Source of the DNA: a virus
Reading direction: 5' to 3' (one strand)
Length of the DNA stretch: 64,000 bases
Virus record (IMG/VR): IMGVR_UViG_3300009285_002995
Location: 1 to 64,000 of that record
The notes below the pieces were generated by a model, which ran no database searches, was not told the origin of the DNA, and worked only from the letters and a program-made list of their open reading frames with translations. The translations under genes were made by a program, and so were the position numbers. Below, one piece after another: positions 1-7,197 of this stretch. The first letter of the stretch is position 1, and each line of letters begins with the position of its first letter.

Positions 1-2
1 AA

Positions 3-1148
3 GAGTTTTTTAATAAGAGGGGGCTTTATAAGACAGCAGAAAAAGTGCAAACACTGGTAATGGCAGGGAGGATACAAGAGGCACAAAAAGAGTACGAGCA
101 ACTACGAAACTACCAAGAAGAAAGTACTGGTTGGTCTAACCCGTTAGACGACACAAGCTTTATACGTGATGCGTTTAGTGCAAAAGAACCAGATATATCA
201 CTACACGGCAAACTTGGACAACTGTTTGGGCCTTTAGAATATGGGTGGTTGGTCTCACTACTTGGACCAATGAAGAGGGGAAAAAGTTTTCTGTTACAGG
301 AGATAGCACTACAATGTTTGTTAAACAGAAAAAAGGTGGTGTTTATTAGCCTTGAGATGGACGCACAGAGACTTAGTAAAAGGTTTTACTCTCAAATAAC
401 CGGTCTCCCCACTGGTTATGGTGTCTCTCAACAAATAACAATACCAATTCTTGATTGTAAATTTAATAAAAACAGAGTTTGTAAAGATGCTACCGCAGGT
501 GTATGTTTTGGTTGCAGAGTTGGGATGCAAAACAGGTTTGTCCCAGACATTGTTTTAAAAGAGGAAATACGTAAAACACAGACCGCAAAAGATGTCGCAG
601 AAGCGGTTGCAAATTTTAGAATGCTAACTGGGAAGAACGCACTGAGACTTATAAGCTACCCTGCCTTTAGCGCATCACTTGCAGACATAGAGGCCTCACT
701 TGACACACTTAATTTTACACAGGGCTTTGTACCAAATGTAATTGTACTTGATTATGCTGACATAGTAAGGCCAGAGGGGAAGAACATGTCACCACTGGAA
801 CAAACAGACCTGTTGTGGAAAAGGTTAAAAGGTATGGGGCAAGAGCGGCACTGTTTGATGGTAACTGCGCATCAAGGGACACGGGAGAGTATTAAAAAAG
901 AACTTATAACACAGACCGACACCAGTCAGAATATAAAAATACTTGCGCACGTAGACCTAATGGCGGGGCTCTCACAGACATACTTTGAGAAACAAATGAG
1001 TTGCATGAGGGTGAATGTTGTGGCGCACAGGTGGGCAGACTTCAACGAGACACGTCAGTTATTAGTGACACAGAACCTAGCAGTTGCTCAGCCAATAGTA
1101 GAGAGCGTTTTTGTAGGGAGCAGTTATAAACCACAGGAGGACGAATAG
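3..1148 (+). CDS. DnaB-type replicative helicase (5' end outside window)
   Basis: RecA-fold ATPase of the DnaB C-terminal type, expected to unwind the replication fork. Counting from base 3, Walker A (GPMKRGKS) is near residue 90, Walker B (VIVLDYAD) near 250 and a sensor-like TAHQGT near 288. A cysteine-rich insert with CKF...VC...CFGC spacing (about 152-171) suggests a bound metal. The first in-frame start visible is GTG at 45, but the frame is open to the window edge and the upstream residues (FFNKRGLYKTAEK) read as helicase linker, so the gene starts outside the window. It heads the + strand operon containing the clamp, clamp loader and polymerase. Family call is confident; the exact N-terminus is unknown. 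Confidence 0.85.
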   Translation, partial: EFFNKRGLYKTAEKVQTLVMAGRIQEAQKEYEQLRNYQEESTGWSNPLDDTSFIRDAFSAKEPDISLHGKLGQLFGPLEYGWLVSLLGPMKRGKSFLLQEIALQCLLNRKKVVFISLEMDAQRLSKRFYSQITGLPTGYGVSQQITIPILDCKFNKNRVCKDATAGVCFGCRVGMQNRFVPDIVLKEEIRKTQTAKDVAEAVANFRMLTGKNALRLISYPAFSASLADIEASLDTLNFTQGFVPNVIVLDYADIVRPEGKNMSPLEQTDLLWKRLKGMGQERHCLMVTAHQGTRESIKKELITQTDTSQNIKILAHVDLMAGLSQTYFEKQMSCMRVNVVAHRWADFNETRQLLVTQNLAVAQPIVESVFVGSSYKPQEDE

Positions 1149-1154
1149 TAGACT

Positions 1155-1436
1155 ATGATATTACTTAATATGAAACTGCAAAAAGAAGACATTTTAACAG
1201 AAGAACAGTTTATGAGAGAGTTTAGATTGAGCGCAGTAACTCTCCATAAAATGAAAACTATGGGGGTTCCATATATTTTGGTAAACGACAAAGCATATTG
1301 CATATTATATAGTAGGCGAAGTTTGCGACTATATGGCTTTGATAACATTAGGTTTTTCAAACAATTAAAACTTTTTTGCAAAACTCACAAAAATTTTTCC
1401 CAAAAACACGAACATCCAGTGTATAATGTAGTGTAA
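1155..1436 (+). CDS. Small helix-turn-helix-like protein
   Basis: A 93-residue basic protein lying 6 bases after the helicase gene. Residues about 12-60 (ILTEEQFMREFRLSAVTLHK, then a short wing-like stretch and SRRSLRLYG) resemble the excisionase/MerR-type winged helix used by small phage DNA-binding proteins. A start at the second ATG (1170) is also possible. The 3' end overlaps promoter box P1, so the last codons double as regulatory sequence. The role is not known; a small regulator or helicase accessory factor is possible. Confidence 0.5.
   Translation: MILLNMKLQKEDILTEEQFMREFRLSAVTLHKMKTMGVPYILVNDKAYCILYSRRSLRLYGFDNIRFFKQLKLFCKTHKNFSQKHEHPVYNVV
1394..1427 (+). promoter_or_regulatory. 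Promoter box P1 (shared motif)
   Basis: Contains ATCCAGTGTATAAT (1414-1427) with TTTT and CA at fixed positions 20-27 bases upstream of the -10 hexamer. The 14-base box recurs, with one C/A change, at 13122-13135 and 21571-21584, each time upstream of a gene start. There is no good TTGACA. It lies about 57 bases before the start codon at 1484. Confidence 0.65.
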
Positions 1437-1483
1437 GGTAGTGTAAGGCAAAAACAAAGCAAACAAACAAGGAGGATACAAAC

Positions 1484-1957
1484 ATGGCATCAATCAAACC
1501 AATCGACAAAGTGAACGCAAAGAAGTTACAGAAGGTAGCAGCCCTGCTTGCCATCGACACTGCACAGGACAACGAACAGGTATATTTGCAGGTGATGGAC
1601 AAAGTGGGCAGCATGGCGCAGGAAGACCAGCTAAAGCTCGACACAAAGGTTATTGACTTTTTCAACGCCAACATCGTTACCACTGAAGCCGCTGCAACAA
1701 ACGCAGCAACGACCACGGTTGCTGATGGCAAAGAGAAAAAGGCTACAAGGGCTGATGTTTTCCGGGACATTACCCTTGGTGATGATGGCGACGGCCTCAC
1801 GGCAAAAGACATCGCTGCCAAAATGAAGGAAATATACGGTGGCACTGATGCAGAGGCAAGTTTCCAGACCCAAACCTTCATGCGGGTTCTGGAGAGCTTT
1901 GGCTACGCCGAGAAAGATAGCAACACCAAAAAGTTCCGTATTAAAGTACGGCCCTAA
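1484..1957 (+). CDS. Hypothetical protein, Ala/Thr-rich linker and winged-helix-like end
   Basis: 157 residues, no family recognised. It starts at an ATG behind a good GGAGG site and directly downstream of promoter box P1, so it is likely well expressed. An N-terminal helical part (about 1-65), an alanine/threonine-rich linker (66-85) and a C-terminal part (90-157, with LTAKDIAAKM and RVLESFGYAE) can be told apart. The C-terminal part looks like a small winged-helix fold. A hairpin follows the stop. A DNA-binding role is a guess from this pattern. Confidence 0.7.
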   Translation: MASIKPIDKVNAKKLQKVAALLAIDTAQDNEQVYLQVMDKVGSMAQEDQLKLDTKVIDFFNANIVTTEAAATNAATTTVADGKEKKATRADVFRDITLGDDGDGLTAKDIAAKMKEIYGGTDAEASFQTQTFMRVLESFGYAEKDSNTKKFRIKVRP

Positions 1958-1983
1958 CCGATCAACATAAACAGCTTTGTTAA

Positions 1984-2014
1984 GCGGTGGGGGTTTATCT
2001 CCTCCACCGCCTTT
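1984..2014 (+). terminator. GC-rich hairpin with short T run
   Basis: Ten-base-pair stem 1984-1993/2001-2010 (GCGGTGGGGG with CCTCCACCGC, one G-U pair), loop TTTATCT, followed by CTTTT. It sits between the stop at 1957 and the ribosome site of the next gene. The T run is short, so it may attenuate rather than stop transcription. Confidence 0.5.
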
Positions 2015-2033
2015 TGCCATCGGAGGTACAAAT

Positions 2034-2810
2034 ATGACAGATGAACACAAACCTGAATTACACGAGCTGCTTGCGGTTGAAGGCAGCAAACAGGGCATAG
2101 CCCAAAAGATCATCCTTGAGGCTATAAACACCTTTACCAAAAAGCAAGACCATTTCCTCAGCCACGACAAAACCCTGCGCATGTTTGCAGATGAGGACAA
2201 AATGCAGGAGGACGCTGGGGAAGAACACAAGGCTATGGTAACAACAGTACCGGACAAAATTGCCTACGCAAAGGGGGCAATTATCGAGTACATTGATGTT
2301 GTTTTCCAAAAAGAGTGCAGCAATCAGAACGCCACGGCTGATCTTGAGGTTGACGGCATAACACTGGCTGCAACTTGCCCTGCCACGTTCTTGCTTGGGC
2401 TCGAGACGAAGAAGCTGCTTGAAATACGCAGCATGTTTGAGGCAATACCAACGCTTCAGCCGGGGGTCGAGTGGGAAAAAGACCCGCAGAGTGGGGAGAA
2501 TGTTTACAAGAGTAAATATCCAGCAAAGACTACAAAAACCCGTAAAACCATCCAAAGCAAGATTTTGGTGCAGCCGACAAAAGAGCACCCTGCGCAAATC
2601 GACAAGTGGACCGAGGATGTGGTGGTGGGGTTGTACACTGAAGAAAAACGTAGCGGTATGATCACACCGGCAGAGAAGAGCCGGTATTTGGCACGCATTG
2701 ATGCGCTGTTACAGGCATGTAAGCGTGCAAGGATGAGGGCAAACAAAACACAGGCCACTACTCACAAGGTAGCGGACAGGTTGTTTGAATATATTATGGA
2801 AGGCAAATAA
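2034..2810 (+). CDS. Conserved phage/bacterial hypothetical (DUF7873-like)
   Basis: 258 residues. The frame is open from TTG at 1977, but that stretch encodes the hairpin; ATG 2034 follows CGGAGGT at good spacing and is preferred. The opening LHELLAVEGSKQGIAQKI and the following TFTKKQDHF/KTLRMF pattern resemble a widespread uncharacterised family (I think DUF7873; recalled, not searched). Mostly helical and charged, with no catalytic motif I can name. Lies between promoter box P1 and the PLP enzyme. Confidence 0.7.
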   Translation: MTDEHKPELHELLAVEGSKQGIAQKIILEAINTFTKKQDHFLSHDKTLRMFADEDKMQEDAGEEHKAMVTTVPDKIAYAKGAIIEYIDVVFQKECSNQNATADLEVDGITLAATCPATFLLGLETKKLLEIRSMFEAIPTLQPGVEWEKDPQSGENVYKSKYPAKTTKTRKTIQSKILVQPTKEHPAQIDKWTEDVVVGLYTEEKRSGMITPAEKSRYLARIDALLQACKRARMRANKTQATTHKVADRLFEYIMEGK

Positions 2811-2813
2811 CAG

Positions 2814-2942
2814 ATGGGCAGCCTTGTTGTTGATGTTATCCTCACCAACCATCTCTTCTTCGAGGAGGTGGGGACAGTTGTCAGCTTTTTGCCCTATAAG
2901 TTTAGTGAGCTGCTAGACATGGTGTTTGGTAAATTGCCCTGA
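2814..2942 (+). CDS. Small hydrophobic-amphipathic protein
   Basis: 42 codons starting ATG three bases after the previous stop, with GGAAGG about 13 bases upstream. The product (MGSLVVDVILTN... ending GKLP) is rich in V, L and F with regularly spaced acidic residues. It ends just before the 3' tRNA half, so these bases could instead belong to the structured RNA precursor. No function can be assigned. Confidence 0.4.
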   Translation: MGSLVVDVILTNHLFFEEVGTVVSFLPYKFSELLDMVFGKLP

Positions 2943-2948
2943 AATAAA

Positions 2949-3027
2949 CCTTAGACTGGGGGTTCAAGTCCCCTCCTGCCCTCCAATAAAACCATATGGG
3001 CAGGTAGCTTAATGGTAAAGCGAAGGG
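2949..3027 (+). tRNA. Circularly permuted glycine-type tRNA halves (3' half, linker, 5' half)
   Basis: 3' half: CCTT (2949-2952), variable AGACT, T stem GGGGG (2958-2962), T loop TTCAAGT, CCCCT (2970-2974), acceptor CCTGCCC (2975-2981), U73, encoded CCA (2983-2985). After a 12-base AT-rich linker comes the 5' half: acceptor GGGCAGG (2998-3004), TA, D stem GCTT (3007-3010), loop AATGGTA, AAGC (3018-3021), G, AAGGG (3023-3027). The acceptor strands pair 7/7, the T and D stems pair fully, and AAGG pairs CCTT as the upper anticodon stem. U73 and the D loop are typical of tRNA-Gly. No conventional partner for either half is nearby. I cannot define the anticodon; maturation would need circularisation or trans-splicing. 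Confidence 0.6.
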
Positions 3028-3058
3028 ATTTACGTAATGAGACAATTTATTCAAAATA

Positions 3059-3201
3059 CACCAATAAAGGTGGCTATAAGTGCATGACTGCGAATCATGA
3101 TAACTTATAAACGACTAGCAGGGGGCATAAGGAGATATACTCCCTGCTTATAACCGTTAACAGGCGTATGGGGGTTGGTTCAAGGACCGCCCCCATACGC
3201 C
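3059..3201 (+). ncRNA. Series of stable hairpins downstream of the tRNA halves
   Basis: Four folds in the 5' UTR of the PLP-enzyme gene: CACC/GGTG (3059-3072); TATAAGT/ACTTATA enclosing CATGA-CTGCGAA-TCATG, a five-pair stem with a seven-base loop shaped like an anticodon arm; GCAG/CTGC with inner GGAG/CTCC (3118-3147); and a 12-pair stem GGCGTATGGGGG/CCCCCATACGCC (3163-3201) whose loop contains TTCAA. The last resembles a stacked acceptor plus T stem and is followed by ACC. Function unknown; it could be part of the tRNA precursor, a translational control element or an undescribed RNA. Confidence 0.45.
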
Positions 3202-3216
3202 ACCGCCTTCTATACT

Positions 3217-4122
3217 ATGTTAATAAACGATGAAACACCACTCGAACCATATACAGTAGACAATAGAGTTATTTATGTTAAAAGAGAGGACATGGCGTGC
3301 AACCCACCTGGTCCTCCTTTTGCCAAAGTTCGTGGCCTTTACCCGAAGCTTGTACAATTAAAACAACAGGGCATACAAACAGTAGGTTACACTGATACAA
3401 CTATTTCGATGGGCGGTTGGGGTGTTGCTTATTTTGCAAAAGAGCTTGGGCTAAACTGTTACGTTTTCTACCCGCAACATTCCCCGTTGCGACACAACCT
3501 CCCTAAACATCTTCCGTTGTGGGAGGAGTTGGGCGCTATACCAGTGCCCCTCCTCCCATCTCGCCTCTCAATCATGCAATTGAGAGCGAAAAAGATTTTC
3601 CGTACAAACAACACCAAACTTGATAGACACTATATGCTGCCAAACGGCCTACCGTTTAAGGAAACGGTTGAGGAGGTTAGCAGGGTATATGTTAGTGCTG
3701 CGCTGACCAATAAGCATATATTCAATAATGCTACAATTGTGGTTGCAGTTGGTAGCGGTATAATGCTCTCAGGCATTATTAAAGGGGTGTTAATAGCCAA
3801 TGCACGCTGCGGTATTAAACCGCATGTGATAAAAAGTGTTTTAGTAAGTAAAAAAGACCCGTCTGGTATACGTAGTAAAATACTCCTCAACAGTGGTCAC
3901 CCTGCCCACAACAGCCCATATTCATTGTTTAACCCTGATATACCAATGCAGCATGTAATTGACGATGGGTATGAGTATGAGCAGGAGGTCGACAACAGCC
4001 AAATACCTTTCCCTTGCAACCGCTATTATGATGCAAAGGCGTGGGCGTGGTTGAGGAAGAATTTATGGCAATTAAATGACCCAGTAATTTTTTGGAATTT
4101 AGGGGCAGATGGTGTAATATGA
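3217..4122 (+). CDS. PLP-dependent enzyme, ACC deaminase/desulfhydrase-like fold
   Basis: 301 residues from ATG 3217; the frame is open from 3175, but that part lies in the 12-pair hairpin. YVKRED (20-25), a lysine in PPFAKVRG (K37, probable PLP Schiff base), SMGGWGVAYFAKELG and VAVGSGIMLSGI (glycine-rich phosphate-binding loop) match fold-type II PLP enzymes of the aminocyclopropane-carboxylate deaminase/D-cysteine desulfhydrase group. The substrate is unknown. Possible roles are amino-acid metabolism during infection or supply of a group for DNA modification, but no other thymine-hypermodification gene is visible. There is no Shine-Dalgarno at this start. Confidence 0.65.
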   Translation: MLINDETPLEPYTVDNRVIYVKREDMACNPPGPPFAKVRGLYPKLVQLKQQGIQTVGYTDTTISMGGWGVAYFAKELGLNCYVFYPQHSPLRHNLPKHLPLWEELGAIPVPLLPSRLSIMQLRAKKIFRTNNTKLDRHYMLPNGLPFKETVEEVSRVYVSAALTNKHIFNNATIVVAVGSGIMLSGIIKGVLIANARCGIKPHVIKSVLVSKKDPSGIRSKILLNSGHPAHNSPYSLFNPDIPMQHVIDDGYEYEQEVDNSQIPFPCNRYYDAKAWAWLRKNLWQLNDPVIFWNLGADGVI

Positions 4123-4127
4123 ATAAT

Positions 4128-4227
4128 CTTGGGAGTCCACGGGTGTGGTATGTCGGAGGCTATCTTTCTCCCCGTTAAAGTTGGGTCATCCACTGTGCTG
4201 TAACATGCCCAAGCACAGTCTCCCAAG
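4128..4227 (+). ncRNA. Multibranched structured RNA, possible riboswitch or leader
   Basis: Closing helix CTTGGGAG (4128-4135)/CTCCCAAG (4220-4227) encloses ACGG/CCGT (4139/4172) stacked on GGAG/CTCC (4155/4168), and CTGTGCT/AGCACAG (4193-4199/4212-4218). TTGGG at 4181-4185 can pair with CCCAA at 4208-4212 in the last hairpin loop, forming a pseudoknot. It fills the gap between the PLP enzyme stop and the ribosome site of the gene at 4249. It matches no RNA class I recognise. Confidence 0.5.
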
Positions 4228-4248
4228 GTTAATATTTAAGGAAAGAAA

Positions 4249-4713
4249 ATGCCGAACGAAAAGCAGCAAAAAGTAAATCTAGAACTGTTTCACCCAAGAG
4301 TGGCACAGGTAGTAGAAGAAAACCCGCAAAAGTTTGATATAAGGGTCTACAACACCTACCTGAGCAAAGGGCGTCATAAAGTAATCCAATACAGTGGTAG
4401 GATCAATAAAACCGAGGTTGGGGAACAGTTGACCATAGACATGGGTTTGTGGCGATATACTGGCAAAATACTTATCATCTCTCCGGGGAACCACGACACG
4501 GTTATAATTGGTCCTTTTGATGCAATCCCTAAAAACAGATTCACAACACCACAATATGCTGGAAAACTAGACCAAGTGCTGTTGGATGTAACCGAAATTA
4601 CAAGGTACAGTAACGGGGCGTTCAAGGTTTTCTCTCTCAGAGAGGGGACCCTCTCAGGCTCGCAGATTGAACGAGCACTCGAATACATAAAGGAGCTAAT
4701 GGGGTGCAATTAA
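4249..4713 (+). CDS. Hypothetical protein
   Basis: 154 residues, ATG behind AAGGAAAG. Predominantly beta in the middle (RHKVIQYSGRI, GKILIISPGNHDTVIIGPF) with a helical C-terminus (SGSQIERALEYIKELMG). It is preceded by the multibranched RNA and overlaps the next gene by 10 bases. I do not recognise a family. Confidence 0.7.
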   Translation: MPNEKQQKVNLELFHPRVAQVVEENPQKFDIRVYNTYLSKGRHKVIQYSGRINKTEVGEQLTIDMGLWRYTGKILIISPGNHDTVIIGPFDAIPKNRFTTPQYAGKLDQVLLDVTEITRYSNGAFKVFSLREGTLSGSQIERALEYIKELMGCN

Positions 4714-5078
4714 TTTATTATGATTTTTATATCAAGTGGTTAAAAAAGATGTTCAAAACATTAAGCCCACCACTTGATGAAATAATGATAAAATACTACC
4801 TTAAAGAGAAGGGGCAGTGGACAATTGCACAGGGGTTTGTTAAAAAAGACGGGACAAAAGTCTGTACTAATGACTATATATATCAATTAAGGAAAAAAGC
4901 TGTGTGGTTGCTTAAAAAACCATATCGTGTAAAAGAGTTTACCAGTAAAAACCCCATAACAGAGGAAGCTTATTTATATTTGTGTGATACACTCTTAGAT
5001 GCTTATTTTCGAGAAGAAACAAGACATACTAACGCAACAAGAAAAAATGAAGTTATATACAAAGGAGTGTATAAATGA
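4704..5078 (+). CDS. Hypothetical basic protein
   Basis: 124 residues starting at GTG 4704, supported by AAGGAG 12 bases upstream and a 10-base overlap with the preceding gene. Rich in lysine, tyrosine and leucine. The stretch DEIMIKYYLKEKGQWTIAQG and the following YIYQLRKKAVWLL look like a helix-turn-helix, so it may bind DNA. Its stop overlaps the methyltransferase start. Confidence 0.6.
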   Translation: MQLIYYDFYIKWLKKMFKTLSPPLDEIMIKYYLKEKGQWTIAQGFVKKDGTKVCTNDYIYQLRKKAVWLLKKPYRVKEFTSKNPITEEAYLYLCDTLLDAYFREETRHTNATRKNEVIYKGVYK

Positions 5079-5947
5079 AATTTGACAAAGCAAAAGGCGG
5101 TTTAGGACTTCGCCCGAATCCGTTTACCCTTGTAAAAGATAAATACAAAATACCGCCCATGACTGTGTGGGAACTTGACTATACAAGTAGCTACTTACGT
5201 TCATTGAAACAAATAATAGGGGACGATGGTACAACAAGGGGCGAGTTGGCGCAGGAGGCATTTGGGTACAAAACTGCATTGGGCAGCAGCAATACAGGGG
5301 TTAGTATATTTAACCCAATGGTTGTTGTGTGGTTGCTTGACTTTTACGCTCATGGCAAAAACATCGTTGTATACGACCCGTTTGCAGGGGGTGGCACAAG
5401 GGCTTTTGTCACCGCTGCATTGGGGCATAGGTACACAGGGAAAGAGCTGAGGCAGCAGGAGATTGAGCGCATTTATAAACATGCGGGGCAGCATGGGTTG
5501 TTGGAGAGGATTGATATACATCTTGGGGATAGCTGTATACACGATGACACTTTTAAAGACAATAGCGCAGACCTGTTAATCACTTGCCCACCATATTACA
5601 ACCTTGAAAAATATAATGGTGGTGAGGACGATTTAAGTATGCTAGACAGCTACACCGACTTCATTGCAAAGCTTGAGAAGTGCGTGTTTGAGACAAAAAG
5701 GATATTAAAACCCGATGGCGTGAGCTGTTGGGTAATGGGTATGATACGTGATAGCAAGGGTGTGTTAATACCAATGCACCATGATGTAACGACACTGCAC
5801 CACAAGGTTGGTTTTCAGCACAAGGAAGAAGTGGCGCTGTATATGAAGAATACAGGCAGTGTGCAACGGATAGGGAATTTTGACAAAGGGAACAATTTCC
5901 TTATCCGCACTCACGAGTATTGTGAGGTGTACGTAAACAAGAAATAA
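5075..5947 (+). CDS. DNA adenine-N6/cytosine-N4 methyltransferase
   Basis: 290 residues. SAM-binding motif I is DPFAGGGTR (about residue 105) and catalytic motif IV is TCPPYYN (about 169), with motif I first. The N-terminal NP-MVVVWLLDFY stretch is typical of amino-methyltransferases that act on DNA bases. A later RILKPDG...WVMG block completes the fold. The likely role is methylating phage DNA against host restriction or for replication control; no partner endonuclease is visible. Start ATG overlaps the previous stop by four bases behind AAAGGAG. Confidence 0.85.
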   Translation: MKFDKAKGGLGLRPNPFTLVKDKYKIPPMTVWELDYTSSYLRSLKQIIGDDGTTRGELAQEAFGYKTALGSSNTGVSIFNPMVVVWLLDFYAHGKNIVVYDPFAGGGTRAFVTAALGHRYTGKELRQQEIERIYKHAGQHGLLERIDIHLGDSCIHDDTFKDNSADLLITCPPYYNLEKYNGGEDDLSMLDSYTDFIAKLEKCVFETKRILKPDGVSCWVMGMIRDSKGVLIPMHHDVTTLHHKVGFQHKEEVALYMKNTGSVQRIGNFDKGNNFLIRTHEYCEVYVNKK

Positions 5948-5983
5948 TATATCCCTTAATTACCCAACAAGGAGGACAAAACA

Positions 5984-6448
5984 ATGACAACAAAACTATC
6001 ATCAAAACAAAGGCAGTCGTTTGAAACAACAAACAAAATTCTCCAGTATATTATTAGAAATGGCAATGAGGTAAAATTCTCAATGCCACAGCTTGCGAAA
6101 GTAATGGGCTTAAAATACTGGGTGTTGAACGAATGTTGCCACAAGCTCGAGAGAGCAAAAAAGATAACGATAAATAGCTCTGACAAAACGATGGCTGCTA
6201 CAGAAGACAGCGACCTATTAACGCCAGAGGAGTATGCAAAGGTTTGCAATTACAGGGTAAAAAAAGACACGACAAAAACAAAAGAAGGGCTACAAGGGGC
6301 GTTAGACAAAACCTTCACAGCAACCCTTGAGAAGATTGACTCTAATGAGATCTTCATCAGTGGGTCGCCTTCTGCAATAGCAGACCTGTTAAGGCTGTTG
6401 GCAAAGGATTCAATAGTAGATTTGTTGAAGCTGTTACCAAAAAATTAA
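5984..6448 (+). CDS. Winged-helix-like protein
   Basis: 154 residues, ATG behind AAGGAGG. Residues about 15-65 (KILQYIIRNGNEVKFSMPQL, AKVMGLKYWVLNECCHKLER) read as a winged helix-turn-helix, followed by a charged linker and a leucine-rich C-terminal part (SAIADLLRLLAK...LLKLLP). It may be a regulator of the replication genes, but no target is known. Part of the tightly spaced run leading to the sliding clamp. Confidence 0.65.
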   Translation: MTTKLSSKQRQSFETTNKILQYIIRNGNEVKFSMPQLAKVMGLKYWVLNECCHKLERAKKITINSSDKTMAATEDSDLLTPEEYAKVCNYRVKKDTTKTKEGLQGALDKTFTATLEKIDSNEIFISGSPSAIADLLRLLAKDSIVDLLKLLPKN

Positions 6449-6460
6449 AAGGAGGGACAA

Positions 6461-6811
6461 ATGGAAATAAAAATCAAACAAGTTTTTTTAGACACTGACA
6501 TGCGCAAAGGGCAAATTGCACTGAAAGAACTAAGCGGGGACGAGTATATTGCCGGTGGTGATTTTTACTTTTTCATCAATAAGCGCAGCGATATAATAAA
6601 AATCATAAGTAAAGAGGGTATGTATGTAGAGCGGTTGCCAAAGAACCAAACATACGATCTTACGCTGCGCAAAGAGAAATTGTTTAAAAAGATAGGGGAA
6701 CATTGGGGCTTAACTCCAAGCGTTCGCAACGGTGCTTATGAGAATTTACAGAAACAGTTACGGGAGAGAAAAGTACTGCACGCAGCAAAACGTAAAAACA
6801 GAAGTAAATAA
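6461..6811 (+). CDS. Hypothetical basic protein
   Basis: 116 residues, ATG seven bases behind AAGGAGGG. Beta-rich N-terminal half (IKIKQVFLDTDMRKGQIALK) and a strongly basic C-terminus ending RKVLHAAKRKNRSK, consistent with nucleic acid binding. No family recognised. Confidence 0.65.
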   Translation: MEIKIKQVFLDTDMRKGQIALKELSGDEYIAGGDFYFFINKRSDIIKIISKEGMYVERLPKNQTYDLTLRKEKLFKKIGEHWGLTPSVRNGAYENLQKQLRERKVLHAAKRKNRSK

Positions 6812-6840
6812 ATAAGGACCAGGTGTAGCATTCATTATAT

Positions 6841-7197
6841 ATGGCAAACCCACAGCAAGACTATAAAGATAAGGTAGCGGCGGTTGAGTTTCTTTTGAAA
6901 AGGCAACATGACATTATAATGGAAGCTGTTAAGAAGACACCACCGTACTGGACTATAAAGCACTACAAAATGCTCATACATTATGCTTTTGAGGACATAA
7001 TTTGGTTCAGCTACGGTGGTGGTAATAAAAAGAACAGAGAGTTAAGGAAACAGGTGCTGTTAGACATCGAAACATTAGGACTTTTACCAGTAAAAGGAGG
7101 AGTGAGACGTGCAAGTAATAAGAGAAAAGCTATTAGAAGCAATCAAGAAAGCTCAACCGGGAACGAGCAGCAAGACACCAAGCACACCACAGGATGA
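6841..7197 (+). CDS. Hypothetical protein upstream of the clamp
   Basis: 118 residues, mostly helical, with aromatic residues clustered at YWTIKHYKML and IIWFSYGGG. The last 89 bases overlap the clamp gene in another frame, and the overlapping tail is low-complexity (S, N, Q, T). The real function probably lies in residues 1-85. The Shine-Dalgarno upstream is weak. Confidence 0.6.
   Translation: MANPQQDYKDKVAAVEFLLKRQHDIIMEAVKKTPPYWTIKHYKMLIHYAFEDIIWFSYGGGNKKNRELRKQVLLDIETLGLLPVKGGVRRASNKRKAIRSNQESSTGNEQQDTKHTTG

Noticed and set aside
1977-2033. Upstream start (TTG 1977) for the gene at 2034
   Set aside because: It would translate a terminator-like hairpin; ATG 2034 has a good GGAGGT site.
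1357-2257. Long - strand frames opposite 1484-2810
   Set aside because: Cysteine/serine-rich antisense shadows of well supported + strand genes.
2949-3090. Permuted tmRNA with a short tag frame (ATG 3037 to TGA)
   Set aside because: A full D stem and loop are present, the acceptor has G3-C70 rather than the G-U alanine signal, and the short frame does not end in an Ala-Ala-like tag.
2943-3170. Group I intron interrupting the tRNA (R/S-like ACGACTA and GATATA strings)
   Set aside because: The P7 strands do not pair and there is no room for P3' and P8 between them.
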